Of a stretch of DNA of 64,000 nucleotides, positions 24,423-36,140 are shown in pieces (the stretch's first letter is position 1; every line of letters starts with the position of its first letter). A model generated the notes under the pieces. The model saw only the letters and a list, made by a program, of their open reading frames with translations, ran no database searches and was not told where the DNA came from. The position numbers and the translations under genes were made by a program. Source of the DNA: Metellina segmentata (Eukaryota; Arthropoda; Arachnida; Araneae; Tetragnathidae); the NCBI GenBank assembly GCA_947359465.1, contig OX375878.1, positions 71,539,916 through 71,603,915 of the forward strand. The letters are read 5' to 3'.

Positions 24423-25248
24423 TTAATTAACTTCGTACTGGAGCAACACAACGGGCTATCGATGACGGTCGAGGATCAATCCCAAAGGGAAAAATCCGAG
24501 GACAACACTATGTAATTTTGAACCACTGTCGAGTGACGAGGCAACACCTGAGCTGGCACTCTTCTCTCCATACGCCGATCAACCGGTAAGGTATTAGCCT
24601 CGAGATCGGAAGGTTCCTGGTTCGAATCCGCGTCCGGGCATGGATGTTTGTAAGCGTAAGGTGTAGAGGCGGCTGGTGTACCTTCAATCTGTCTTGGCCT
24701 AAAGTCCTCACGTTGGGTTGGCGTGGAAGTTTGGAGAGTGGGGTGCCAGCTCAGGTGTTGCTTCGTCATCTGACCGTGGTTCAAAATTACGAGGTGTTGT
24801 CCTCGGATCTTTCCCTTAAAGGATTGATCCCGGACCGTCGTCAATAGCCCATTGTGTTGCTCTAGTACGATGTTAACTAAAATTACCAAATTATCATACT
24901 TCCACGCCATGCCTTCAAAATTACGAGGTGTTGTCCTCGGATCTTTCCCTTAAGGGACTGATCCCGGACCGTCGTCAATAGCCCGTTGTGTTGCTCTAGT
25001 ACGACGTTAACTAAAAATTACCATTACCATTTTATCCACGCCATGCCAATGAGATATAAGAAATAATTGGTATTTTTTTTGTTAACGTCGTACTAGAGCA
25101 ACACAATGGGCTATTGACGACGGTCCGGGATCAGTCCCTTAAGGTAAAGATCCGAGGACAACACCTCGTAATTTTGAACCACGGTCAGATGACGAAGCAA
25201 CACCTGAGCTGGCACCCCACTCTCCAAACTTCCACGCCAACCCAACGT
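24423..25248. mobile_element. Cluster of SINE family B copies in both orientations
   Basis: Four pieces: minus-strand fragment 24423-24580, plus-strand copy 24580-24890, a second plus-strand 3' fragment 24912-25045, and minus-strand copy 25080-25248. The plus copy has the B-box GGTTCGAATCC (about 24620). Shared body motifs are GTGGTTCAAAATTACGAGGT, ACCGTCGTCAATAGCCC and TTGCTCTAGTACGA, followed by AACTAAAATTACC tails. The opposed copies could fold into a long hairpin RNA. Confidence 0.75.
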
Positions 25249-25282
25249 GAACGAGATATAAGAAGAAAAATAAATACTCTAT

Positions 25283-25340
25283 ATATAAAAAATTAATTCA
25301 TCGCCATTTTGGCAATGTTTGGCGTACATTTCCTTCGCCG
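25283..25340. repeat. TTCATCGCC-type repeat, right of the SINE cluster
   Basis: Second copy of the 24296-24345 sequence, TTCATCGCCATTTTGGCAAT then GTTTGGCGTACA. Confidence 0.5.
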
Positions 25341-26869
25341 ATAAACTATTCAAGTTGAACAATTAGATCTATATTTCATGGAATTTTTGCATCATATGCA
25401 GTTGCCAATTTTCAGTTAAATAAAAAAGGAAAGCTCACACACAACGAAGTATTAAAATTATGTTAATTCTGATAAGAATTTTCTGTCAATCTAAATGTAG
25501 GTAACGGTAGTGTTCCTATGGCGATAAATATTTCCTATACGTATTCTAAACCTGGCATCAATTGATTTGTTTTACAAGTTCGATTTCGCAGTAAAAGTTT
25601 CAAAGAATAAATTCCGAATTTATATACGATAGTTATTGGTCAATACTAGTTAGATTTAAATATGAAAAGTTGCCAAAACGACGAAAGACTACATTTTAAG
25701 GTAACCACTTTACGAATCTTGAGAGGGTACTTCAACAGCAAAAGTAAAATTTTCGAAGACGGTCCGAATTCTTTGTCTGCACTGAAACGTCCTCCCATAG
25801 CAACATAGTGAAATAGCATTCGAAAAACAACCAAAATAACTTCAATTCTGAATTACCGTAAATATTACACCAAAATATTTTAGCCCTTTATAATTTTCAA
25901 AGAGCAAAACAGTATATTAAAATAAACATTTGCAAATATTTGAATCTCAGAATATGAGATTCTTTCGGAATAATTTCTCCAAGTTCATTATTCGCTTGGT
26001 TCCCAATTTTTTCTGTAATGACAAGAATTAATTATTTAGAAGTGCTTTAACTAACAATATGACAGGTTTAGCAAAAAGTAACGAAAATTTCCCGAATTTC
26101 AAAATAATACTACCAAGAACCAAATTGAGATTTCTAAAAAAACTCTACGAGATACAAAAATTTACGTTTAGAAGTACTCTAAAAAATCACGGCTGAAGAC
26201 TGAAAATTTGTGTTTTGCTCACGCGCGTTAGAAATTTCGCTTATTTTTACTTTGACACTTAATGCATCCTTTTCTAATACCTTCATCGGAAAAAAAAAAC
26301 TCTCTATTGTATTTACTGTACAATTTTAAACAAACCATGTTAATTTCGTAATTTTCTGATCAGTACTTTCTCGTGAAATAGAATCAGAATATCAAGCGAA
26401 AAAAGCGAGTTTTCAATCCTACGCCCGCGGCAGTAATTTTTTTTTAATATAGAGAGATTAAGTTTTAAGTAATAATCAAACAAATTCACTGTCGTAGTTA
26501 GGTTTGTCTTTTTTTTTTCAGTATAAACATGAACAAACTACCAAAAAGGGGTGTGGTTAGGAATGAATTTGGTTTATCGCTGTTTTTACTATGTATGGCG
26601 TTAATTAATATATGCGGCATTCTGAAATTGTACTTGGGTAACATTCCAGAATACGTTGCAAGGTACAAAACAGGTTACTACACAACTAATGCCCTCTACA
26701 TTTAATTTTGTAGAAAAAATCCTCTCATAGTAAATGCGAATCTGACAAAAGTTCATGATGCTAAAATGCTCAAAAGTAGCCCGAAAAACATATTGCCCAA
26801 ACTGCTGCTGAAATAAATTTCACCCAGTTTAAAGACTCACGGATTATCTTACAGGAGTTGTGAGTTAAA
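25341..26869. other. AT-rich intronic sequence, nothing assigned
   Basis: No recognised element or supported frame. Confidence 0.4.
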
Positions 26870-27115
26870 AACTAGATCCAATCAAAGACCGTCGTGTACG
26901 GAAACAGCTGGTGCATGTTAAACCTGTCATGGCCTCAAATGTCCTCACGCTGACATGGTGTGTAAGTTTGGACAGTTGGATACGGGCTCATGTGTTGACC
27001 TCGTCATCTGACCGTAATTCAAAATTTCCAAGTGTTGTCTTCGGATCGTCTTCAATAGCTTGTTGTGTTGCCTCCAGTGCGACGTAAACTCAACAACCTA
27101 CCTTCCTCCAATACT
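26870..27115 (+). mobile_element. SINE family B copy
   Basis: Starts near AACTAGATCCAATCAAAGAC, continues CGTCGTGTACGGAAACAGCT and CTCATGTGTTGACCTCGTCA, and ends CAGTGCGACGTAAACTCAAC then AACCTACC. The tRNA-like head is largely eroded. Confidence 0.65.
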
Positions 27116-27131
27116 GCCAATTTCAAGTTAA

Positions 27132-27862
27132 GGGGGTCCGGGACACATTGAAAAAAAATTTTATTAATTAATTTAGAATTAAGAATTTTTTTTTGTACTG
27201 ATTACCCATCTAACTAATAAGCAAAATCACAACAAAAAAATTTTCCAAAACTACTTTAAAAATTATAAATTAAAATTTTTTGAAAAAAAGAAGGGTCATT
27301 TTAAATTGCTAAGGCTCAAAATATTCTTGATCAATTTTCAAAATTCTTGCAGTAAATTATTCACAAATTTATAAACTTTAATTTTGATTCAGCAATTTAA
27401 AAAATATTAATTTAATAAAAAATAAAAAATATTTGAATGAAAATTTTTGAAAATTTAAAGGTACTTTTTGTTAAAAAAGTCATATTTTTAAAAGTAAATG
27501 TTTGTTTCAAATTTGCTGAATCAAAATTAAAGTAAAATGTTTGAAAAAGATGTATTCCAAATTTCAACTCTTAAATTTTATCGGTTTTCGACTTATAGCA
27601 ATTTGAATTCAGGAAATCTTGAAAAAATATAACATGGAGAAAAACGCATTTAAAGTTTTAAGTACAGAAGTTGTTGCTATGACAACAACTGTCAAGAGTG
27701 TTAGATTTTCCAAACAACGCACCACAAAAATTACTATATCTCTAGTTCTAATTAAGATAGAAACATGATTTAGACGTCATTTTAAGCAGAAAAACTCAGA
27801 GAATTTTTTTAAATAATAAAAAAAAATTCGAAAATTTGACGATTTTTATGTCCCGGACCCCC
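27132..27862. mobile_element. TTAA-flanked MITE, copy 1
   Basis: A 731-bp element between two TTAA tetranucleotides (27128-27131 and 27863-27866). Perfect 14-bp terminal inverted repeats read GGGGGTCCGGGACA. The interior is extremely A+T-rich and encodes nothing credible. A near-identical 729-bp copy is at 61487-62215. Precise TTAA sites are the hallmark of piggyBac-type transposition, though the terminal sequence is not one I can assign to a named family. Confidence 0.85.
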
Positions 27863-27879
27863 TTAATTCCAATGCATCT

Positions 27880-27985
27880 GTACCGTTCACGGCTAGATTG
27901 GAGAGTAGACTGAATCGGAATTTAAATCTCCTCACCGATTGTGATACAACTTTTAAAGGGATGAACTTAAATGCGAGTATAGGAC
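27880..27985 (-). repeat. Relative of the 24.1-24.2 kb repeat
   Basis: The minus strand reads TCAGTCTACTCTCCAATCTA then GCCGTGAACGG, which aligns with TCAGTCCACTTTCCAATCTG in the repeat ending at 24240. The match spans about 100 bases. Confidence 0.5.
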
Positions 27986-29147
27986 TTGAGCCATTACCCC
28001 ATTGAAGAAACAGCGGATCCATGAGAGAAACCTGCACCTTGTGCTAATCCAGTCTCTGAGGACGGACATTCCTGTCTCGCCTCATTTTCCGCCCAATGTT
28101 TCACGGCGTCTTTTTTTCTGGTTTTCCAAAGGAAAACAAATACGCGTCTCTGGCTGCGAAAGATTGGGATCCTATTTCCTAAAACGGGATTTCTCTTCCC
28201 CTGGATTTTACCTTTCTATGTACGTTTCTTTTTTTTTTCTTCTTCTTCTGCTTTTGCGTCTTGAGAGGACGAGTCTCCAGCGCAGAAGATAACAAATGTG
28301 AGAACTTATATCTATTCGCAAGAAACACGCAAACTCAATCCTAATGTATTTCCACGAAAAAGTTTCTCAACAGATTTTATTTTTCATTTTGCACACGTTT
28401 CGTCAGTAATGATTTGTGGGATACTCTTAGGTAGAGATAGACGAAGTCGAAGAAAACAAGTGCTTTAAAGTACATAGAGATAACGGAATTTGGTATTTTT
28501 TTTAAATATATTTTGTTCTGTATACCTTGGAAAGGAAAGGGCCACTGTCCAAATTCGATTATTCGGAGTTACGTTCACAAATCCCTTCAAAGCAACGAAA
28601 GTAATCGAAAAAAGTACCATTGCATTTCTGTCAGTGAGCTATGAAAGAATCAAGGCAGTAGAAGGGAATATTTCTTCTATGTCTTTGAAACTTATTAAAA
28701 AACTTCAAAATCAGCTGAACAAAAACTTGCAAAATAGATATTGACCCTTTTTCTACCAAGGTAAAGATGTATCGTTTTAAAACTAGCAGACCCAAGCATG
28801 GCATCTGCGCTAAATCTTTCTTGATTGCTTATATCTATTGAATGGCAAAGTGTAGTTGCTCATGTAATGATAAATCCATTTATTAGGAAGGTAGAATATA
28901 AGCATCATATGCATATATCCTACCTTCAAATGAAATTACATTTATCCAAAAATTGTAACTTCATACTGATGCTAGTTTTTATTTCCAATCAAATGTCCGC
29001 GGAAAAGATTACACTTCAGACATTGTTTCACACTTAAATTCTGAACGTCTACTGGAATTTCATTCCATTGTCCAAATGCGATTTGCCATTTTTGACGCTA
29101 AAACTATTCTTGTGTTCTACCATGTTTCTATTCTGGTCTGATTCTCA

Positions 29148-29190
<43 letters not shown>

Positions 29191-31059
29191 TTATCTATCT
29201 ATCTCTTTCTCACACACACACTGCTCTCTATAATCAGACTGCTAGAAAATTTCGGTATTGTGGACAGCTCTTCCATGCAAGTGAAGCAATATTATACAGA
29301 TCCCCGTAACTCGATTCAAACATATTTTTTCAACAAAGTTGAATAATAGGCGATGGAATCCCGTAGTGTTTTATTTATATTGTTTATGTCCGACTTTTGA
29401 CGATGAGAAAATGTTGGTTGTTAAAAAAGAAGGAACTGTCCAAATTAGCTAAAGTTCCTTTTGACTCACAAAGCATTTGCCATTTTTCGAATTATAATGT
29501 AATGTTGACACACATACTTCTATGGATATTTTCATTAGAATGCAGTCGATTTTCTTATAGTGACGATATCAAGATATGGCCAGTTCTCTTCGAATGATGA
29601 GATATCTCATCCTTCAAAATCTGTAACTAATTATGCTAATGACGACATACTTCGTTAAGACAACTACCAGGAGGATTATTGACCATTTCTGTCAGCAAAT
29701 GTCCTTTATTGAAGGACCAATGGAGGCGCAGGACTATGTCAGGGCTTTGAAACATAAATTATCTGTTTCCTTAGCAGCTTTGTTGCTTCGGCGAATAGTT
29801 TTTTGATCTTTGTCCGCTTCAAGCTTTCGAGTTCTTTCCTCCTCCAATTGTTCGAAACAAGTCAGCTTTTGATAGTTTATTTTTATTTGTCTCTTCTTGC
29901 GTACTTAAGTTTTACTTCTATGATTCTAAAGGAACGACATACTTAGCTGAAAATAGTTGCACTTACTTAGAAATTCCCGACAACGTAAGCTGAGTGAATT
30001 TCACGACGCCAAAGCTTAGCTTTCAAGAATGTTTTTACTGCCTCAGATAAACGGATTATCTGTTTACATGAAAAAAACAGTAAACAGAAAAGGATTATAA
30101 AGTAATTAGCTGGACGTATTTTCTGCAGAAAATTTAAACGCTTTTAGGTTTAACAAGCGGTGTAATAGTTCGACTCTTATAGTTTATAAAGTTTCAATCG
30201 GTTCTTCAGAATTGCAAAAAATACCGTTCAGCTAGCGTCACCAATAACAAGCTTAACACAATCTAGTAAAATCAGAGGACTAAAAGAAACTTTATGTAAT
30301 TAGATTAGAAAAGCAACTTAAATTAGATCAAAGAAATGTTAGATTAAACCAAGTTTGTCGTTTTACTTTTCAAACAACTGAAGATTTTTTAAAACAAGAT
30401 GCCCGGAGAAACCTTTTCGGCTTTTATCTTACCTCTTTTAATAAAGGCAATTCTGTCTTGTATTCGACGGTAAACCTGTCTTCTTGTCAATAGTGAGAGA
30501 ACATTCCTTTTGAAAATCTGTTTTGTCATTCGTTTATTTTTCATCAAATGAAAAAGGTTTTCGTTCTCAAAGCGAATTGGGACGTAAAATACAAAACATT
30601 TCAGGGACGGGAAAAATAAATTTTTTAAATGCATTTCGGACGAACTGAAAAAATAAAAATATTAAACCAGATTTCTATTATCAGTAGGCTGATAATACAG
30701 CACATTTTTATTTTCAGATTCGTTTAATGGAATGAAAAAGAACAAATCCGTCAACCTGCGAGAATGTTATTATTGATTGCCTTTAATGGATTAATCGTTT
30801 GAGCAAGCCCCAACAGTATTTATATCTTAATTTTTTTATTTGTAGCTTTTTCAATAAGTTTCTTTCGGCATGGGGGATTTTATTTTTCTGTCATTTCCAT
30901 AGTTTTATACGTTTCCAATTTTATAAATAATTTTATTTCAAATAAATCTTACATGCTATTTATCTTAACCCTCTAAGGGGTTAATACTCAGAATTCCTTG
31001 CAAACTGCAGTCTTCCCAACATAACTTCTAACCAGTTTTAATCTTCTTGTCTATGGGAA
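27986..31059. other. Intronic stretch with microsatellites and a satellite monomer
   Basis: A (TC)n run with interruptions occupies about 29152-29190, followed by short ATCT and CA runs to 29220. Frames such as 28490-28744 have no recognisable domain. A satellite-monomer copy at 29556-29660 is listed separately. Confidence 0.45.
29556..29660 (+). repeat. Dispersed, diverged satellite monomers
   Basis: GTGACGATATCAAGATATGG, GATGAGATATCTCATCCTTC and a third TGACGACATAC segment resemble successive monomers of the 48.5-50.2 kb satellite. CAACTACCAGGAGG follows, like CAACCACCAGGAG after the satellite at 50247. Confidence 0.5.
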
Positions 31060-31610
31060 CCTTTTCAAAAAATTATTTTCTAAGTAAAGGACCGTTAAAA
31101 TCTTTTCAAATAATTCCATTCCGAATGAAGAGACCTATAGAACCTTTCTGAAGTGTTCTTTTCTGAGGAAAGAGGAGCGCTAAAATCTTTCCAAACAATT
31201 CAGTTCTAAGGAGAAAACCATAAATCTTTCCAAAGGATTCTATTCTAAGAAAAAGTGGAAAATAATAAAATCTTTCCGAAGGATTCTATTCTAAGAAAAA
31301 GTGAAAAATAATAAAATATTTACGAAGGATTCTATTCTAACGAACAAACGATATAATATTTCCAAAGAATTATATTCTAAGGAAAAGTGGAATAAAATCT
31401 TTCCAAAATGGTGTTAGGAACATACCTATAAAGCTTTTCCAAAGGATACTATTCTAAGGAAAAGTGGAAACCAATATAATCTTTCCAAAGGATTCTATTC
31501 TAAGAAAAAGTGGAATAAAATCTTTCCAAAATGGTGTTAAGAAAAGATATATAAAGCTTTTCCAAAGCTTTCTATTCTAAGGAAAATTTTATTCCAATTT
31601 TAAGACAGTA
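31060..31610. repeat. Imperfect minisatellite, AATCTTTCCAAAGGATTCTA family
   Basis: About ten irregular repeats of AATCTTTCCAAAGGATTCTA followed by TTCTAAGAAAAAGTGG, with unit lengths of roughly 40-60 bp. A longer block (from AAAGTGGAATAAAATCTTTC to the next AAAGCTTTTCCAAAG) is itself repeated near 31385 and 31510. Confidence 0.75.
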
Positions 31611-34600
31611 AAAGCATCCAGAGTCTTAGTTTTTTTCAGTAGAAAATGACACGTTGGGGCAGTTAACGATTGCTTTTTTATGCACTTATTCAATCATCTT
31701 TGGTTACGCAACTAACTTTATTATTTTTATTGCAACTAACTTTAAGTTATTTACTTCACTAGTTTTGCTGCTATCATTTCCGTAATGTCAAATCTCATTT
31801 ATAATTGTTTCCACAAATTCCCGAAAGTATGTGTCCATTCAGGAGGAAACTATGTATTTTATATCAGTATACATATACTTATGTAATTTCATGGACGGGT
31901 CTGATTTTTCTCATCCCGAGTTTGACATCTTAGGACCATAGTAATGAATGCAATAGTAGGAATTTTCATCAGTTCCTGTTGGGGGAATTAGATCTTTCTG
32001 CATAATCAGATCCGGCTGGGGAAGAAATCGATTTCCTATAAGATCAAAAAAATGTCCAAATGAATCGGAGGAAAGAGCTAGATTTTTATTTATAGAAAAA
32101 GCTTTCTGACGTAAATATTTTATATCTTAATTCTAAAGCATGCTCTCTACTGGTAAAACGTGTTTTACCATATATGTTGCAAACCTAAGTTTCTAAAATT
32201 TGCTTATCCATCAGATCATAGATATTTGCCTTTTTGAATGTATTTCGTCCGTGAAACAAATCATTTAATTAAAAAAGTATTCTGTATATTTTTGAAAAAA
32301 AACTCCCCTAAATTCGTGATTTGTTGCGACACGATATTTTTATCTTACACTCGGCCTCGGTCTTGAAAGGCATAAAAAGTTAGGATAATCCTGCAAATAT
32401 TTCCCCCAACTAAACACTGTCCATAAAACCTTGCCTTATCCCCGTGGTTAGTTAGAGGGAAAAACTCCCGTGTATTTCTTGTCTAAGTAAGAGAAACCAT
32501 AAAAAGAGTATTTCTTGCAACGTAATGAAATAACTCATCATCAAGAGACATTTCCTCGTCCTCCTAATCACCCAGCAGAGCATAAGATCTGCTTCCATAT
32601 TGGAAGACGAAATCGGAGGGACAGTTTTCGGACCGTCTTTTACGAGAGCGGAAACCTGACCTCATGAAAAAAGAGTAAATTGCCAAAGGATTTCGAGGAA
32701 GACCAATATTCCGGGAATAACTTACTCGACAGAATATGTCCTTTGATGCCTTTCATGTCGAAAGGAATGCATCTAATGGGACTCTCGTAGTGTATATTAA
32801 AACTTTGGAGGAGAGGCCAGCGTTATTAATCAGCTGTGAGGGATGTTCCAATTATAACTACACAACGTCATCAGCCTGAGTTTCTGTGAGATAGGCTAGG
32901 CCTAATGATTTCTACTCTGTCTTTGTGTTTCATATGTGCTAGGTATAATAAGAATAGACAGTTGTAGAATGTAGTATAAATTTTTATCTCACTTGAAGGT
33001 AGAGGTTGAGCTCGTACATATTAATGGTTGCTTCTCAGTCTTTATGTTTCATGTGTTCGGTCGGTTTAAGAAGAATAAGCACAGCTGTAGAATAGAACAT
33101 GAATTTTCATCTCGCTTGAAAGTAGAGGCAGCGTTTGTAAGTTTAAGTAAAATGAAAGTATTTCTGCTTTCTGTTTTTGGAACTAAAAGGAATCAGAAAA
33201 GTAATCAATGTATTCTTCGTAATCTCTGAGTAAAACACATAGGATTCGAAAATATTGCATGTAAATTTTGAATAAAACTTCTTACAAATATCGTTTGCAG
33301 TAGCTCGTTTCTTGTATTTCATATTTAGTACTTTATAGACTTCCCTAATCCATATCTTATGGGTTAATTTACGAATTAGTCTTTGAATTTTTAAATGGCT
33401 TGTTAAGAACAAAAATAATTCATTTTCTTTAGAATTATTCAATGGGTTTACATTTTACACTTTACTTTACACTAAAAATTAATTGAAAATGAGCTATTAA
33501 AAATAATTTTAAGTAACAGTGCATTAAATGTGGTAAGTTGAATCCTTGTTAATGTACATGCGACATGTATTATAAAGTTGTGTGATTTAAATGTAATTTA
33601 CTATAGAAATAAGAGGGTATCAAGTAGTGAATAAGTTAGATTGAAATGTGTATTTAACAAATTCAAATTTTAGAAAATATTTGTTAGATATTCTGCAGAC
33701 ACATGTATTAAGTATATTTAAAAGCATAAAACGAATCCGTGTATATTTTTAGAAAATGTCGATTGATTAACAATGAACCTTTTGGGACAATAATTGGAAT
33801 ATCGTACAATAAATACATCGTCGTTATAACTACACTATAAATTTCATAATTTATGGCAGGTTTTCTCATTTATTACACTGCATCTATGTTTAGCTAATGC
33901 ATGAAGAACCAATTATACGAAAATGAAAGCCATACAAAACCCACCCATGCATCTTCATTACATGATTTGCTTGAAATATTTCTCCACCCTTCATGTGCTC
34001 CTAGTGCTTATAATAGTTTTATAGTTCTTATCTAAAAAATAATTTATAAAGAATCTTAAATCTTAGATTATCCATTACTGAAAGGCTCCTGAGACCCTTA
34101 CAAAGTACAGAATCATCCTATCAAAACCGGAATACAAATGCTTAGGTTCCCTTGAACTCACTGTCTGAGATCGGATCAGACTTATCTCTTAAGGGATAAC
34201 AACTTATCACTCAAGAGATAATAAGTTTGGTATGAAAATGTTTCGAGGATCATAAGGCTTAGAGTTGTCTGGGTGCACGTACCTTTCCAAACACCCACGC
34301 ATATTTTAATTTATTTACGGAAACAAATTGTTCTCGTGTATTACAGTGTATAACACGAAGCTTAATAACTAGTTCAAAACATGTCGGGAAAGACAGACTT
34401 TCAAAATTATGAAAATGTTCCAAAAGGCAGACAAAGCCTTTATCAAGTAAATCATAAGGAACTAGATGTCAAGGGATGGAAAGTTTTTGCAACTCTTGTG
34501 AAGGGGGATTTTCAGGTCAGAAAATTCAAACCTGTCAGAATGGATGCACTTTTTAAGTTCGGGCACGGCTAAGTGGATTGATTAAAACATTTTGTAGCGT

Positions 34601-34678
34601 TTAACCGAATATGAAAATTTCTTGTTACCGAGCGAGTTCAGTTTTCTGACTCTAGCGCTGAACGCCGACTTGCTACTC
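31611..34678. other. Intronic stretch, nothing assigned
   Basis: A less AT-rich part at about 32350-32850 has no recognisable frame or element. Frames at 32993-33229, 33143-33442 and 34381-34572 lack domains and splice support. Confidence 0.4.
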
Positions 34679-34728
34679 TTTCCCCTGTTGGGTTGCTCTA
34701 GTACGACGTTAATTAAAATTACCAAACA
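34679..34728 (+). mobile_element. 50-bp SINE family B tail insertion
   Basis: Contains only the extreme 3' end of family B (TTGGGTTGCTCTAGTACGAC then GTTAATTAAAATTACCAAA). It is flanked by 14-bp direct repeats CCGACTTGCTACTC (34665-34678) and CCGACTTGCCACTC (34729-34742), so it is a severely 5'-truncated retrotransposition. Confidence 0.75.
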
Positions 34729-34915
34729 CCGACTTGCCACTCAGAGAAATTTGAATGAGAAAATATTGATATAAAATACGTGTAAAGAGTTATTACTGCA
34801 ATCTCCAAATTTTTGAATTATTCTAGAATCAAATTATTATGAAATTAGTTTTATAAAAAGAAGACAACAATTTTAAAATGAAACAGCAGACTCCTCTGAA
34901 TCGAAAAAGTCGTGA

Positions 34916-34918
<3 letters not shown>

Positions 34919-34959
<41 letters not shown>
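34919..34959. repeat. (CT)n microsatellite
   Basis: About 20 uninterrupted CT dinucleotides followed by a few CA. Confidence 0.95.
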
Positions 34960-34965
<6 letters not shown>

Positions 34966-35044
34966 TGCAAAACTATTAAATCTCACAGAAACACATAAAA
35001 TCTCTCCGTTTCCTTAAGTACTTTGTAATTACATTTGTTGCAAG

Positions 35045-35325
35045 TTTTATAAAAGGTCGCCCAGTTAGTCAGTGTCGCGGATTTGCAACCAGAGGGTTGC
35101 AAGCTCGAAACTCGATCCAATCAAAGGCTGTCGTGTCGAGGAGGCTGATGGGCGTTAAATCAATCGCGGCCTCAAATGTCCTCACGTCGGATGCCTGCTC
35201 AGGCTTTGACCATGTTATCTGACCGTGGCTCAAAATTGAGAGGTATTGTAGTCAGATCCTGGACCGTCGTCACAAATCCATTGTGTTGCTTCAGTGCTAC
35301 TTAAATTCAATTACCTATCATTATT
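35045..35325 (+). mobile_element. SINE family B copy
   Basis: The head GGTCGCCCAGTTAGTCAGTG and GTTGCAAGCTCGAAACTCG give a tRNA-like start. The body includes CAAAGGCTGTCGTGTCGAGG, CTCAAATGTCCTCACG and TGACCGTGGCTCAAAATT. It ends CTTAAATTCAATTACC. Confidence 0.7.
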
Positions 35326-35364
35326 TTTTATGAAACGAAACGTTGAAAGCACAAAGCACTTTTA

Positions 35365-35819
35365 GGCACGTTGCACACATCCGGTTTTCAACGTGCGGTG
35401 CCGCAGCGGCACTGAATCCCAAACTATGCACACATAACCGTGAAATGACGCAAGTACTCATTTCGCGCCATTTGCGACAAATGTTCTATCGAAGAAAAGG
35501 TGTTTATTTTGCTTACTTGATGCAAAAAAAAAGTATATTTTGAAACAAAATAGACGTTATTGGATACAACCATTTATTAATTATTATTTATATTCCACTT
35601 ATTTATGAAAACAATGTACTTCAGAGCGGAGAAGCGTGTGCGACGAGCTGCGGCGCCGTTGGGAACTGCGGTACAAATTACACACAAGTTGAACGTGCAT
35701 CGCCGCAGCGGCGCCGGAGGCATGTGTGCACTACTCGATTGGATCTAATGTACCTCAGACCGCACTTGCGTTGCGGCAGCGGCGCTGCACTTTGAAAAAC
35801 CGAATGTGTGTACCGGGCC
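35365..35819. mobile_element. Harbinger-like MITE, single-copy form
   Basis: A 455-bp element with TTA on both sides (35362-35364 and 35820-35822), the PIF/Harbinger target. The ends GGCACGTTGCACACATCCGG and (reverse complement) GGCCCGGTACACACATTCGG are inverted repeats. It shares its interior with 22098-22928, including TGACGCAAGTACTCATTTCG and GCCGCAGCGGCGCCGGAGGC. Both elements keep a short + strand frame with MTQVLISRHLR. Confidence 0.75.
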
Positions 35820-36140
35820 TTATGGAATGGTGATCGAAATGTAAAAAGATTTTAGCCCGTTTTCGAGTCCACAGAATGAAATTTCCAAGAAAATATAATT
35901 CAACACCTTTCACGTCTATTAATTTTCTTCCAACTGGTGTCGGCGTACAGCACTTCAAGCAACCTCATTAGTAACTAGATCTCATATCACCACAGCTGGT
36001 AGACATATTGAAATTTGGTTGACTGATACTAGAAATATTTCTGCAATCCAGTTAGCCTTGATCGAAGATATTTACGATATAGAAATAGGCTTTTATCATT
36101 TGAGTTTGTTCCTCAAAGTTTTCCTTTGCTTTCTTTTCAG

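Larger units (their letters stand above)
330..36140 (+). other. Giant intron of the carboxylesterase gene
   Basis: The 35.8-kb interval between donor GTGAGT (330) and acceptor TTTCTTTTCAG (36140). No other carboxylesterase exon is visible in it, and the flanking exons join in phase 0 into a family-like segment. Its length comes from the mobile elements and repeats listed separately. Apart from these it is AT-rich sequence with no convincing coding region. Confidence 0.75.

Noticed and set aside
24592..24640. tRNA-like segment with GGTTCGAATCC
   Set aside because: It is the head of a SINE family B copy; no complete cloverleaf is evident.
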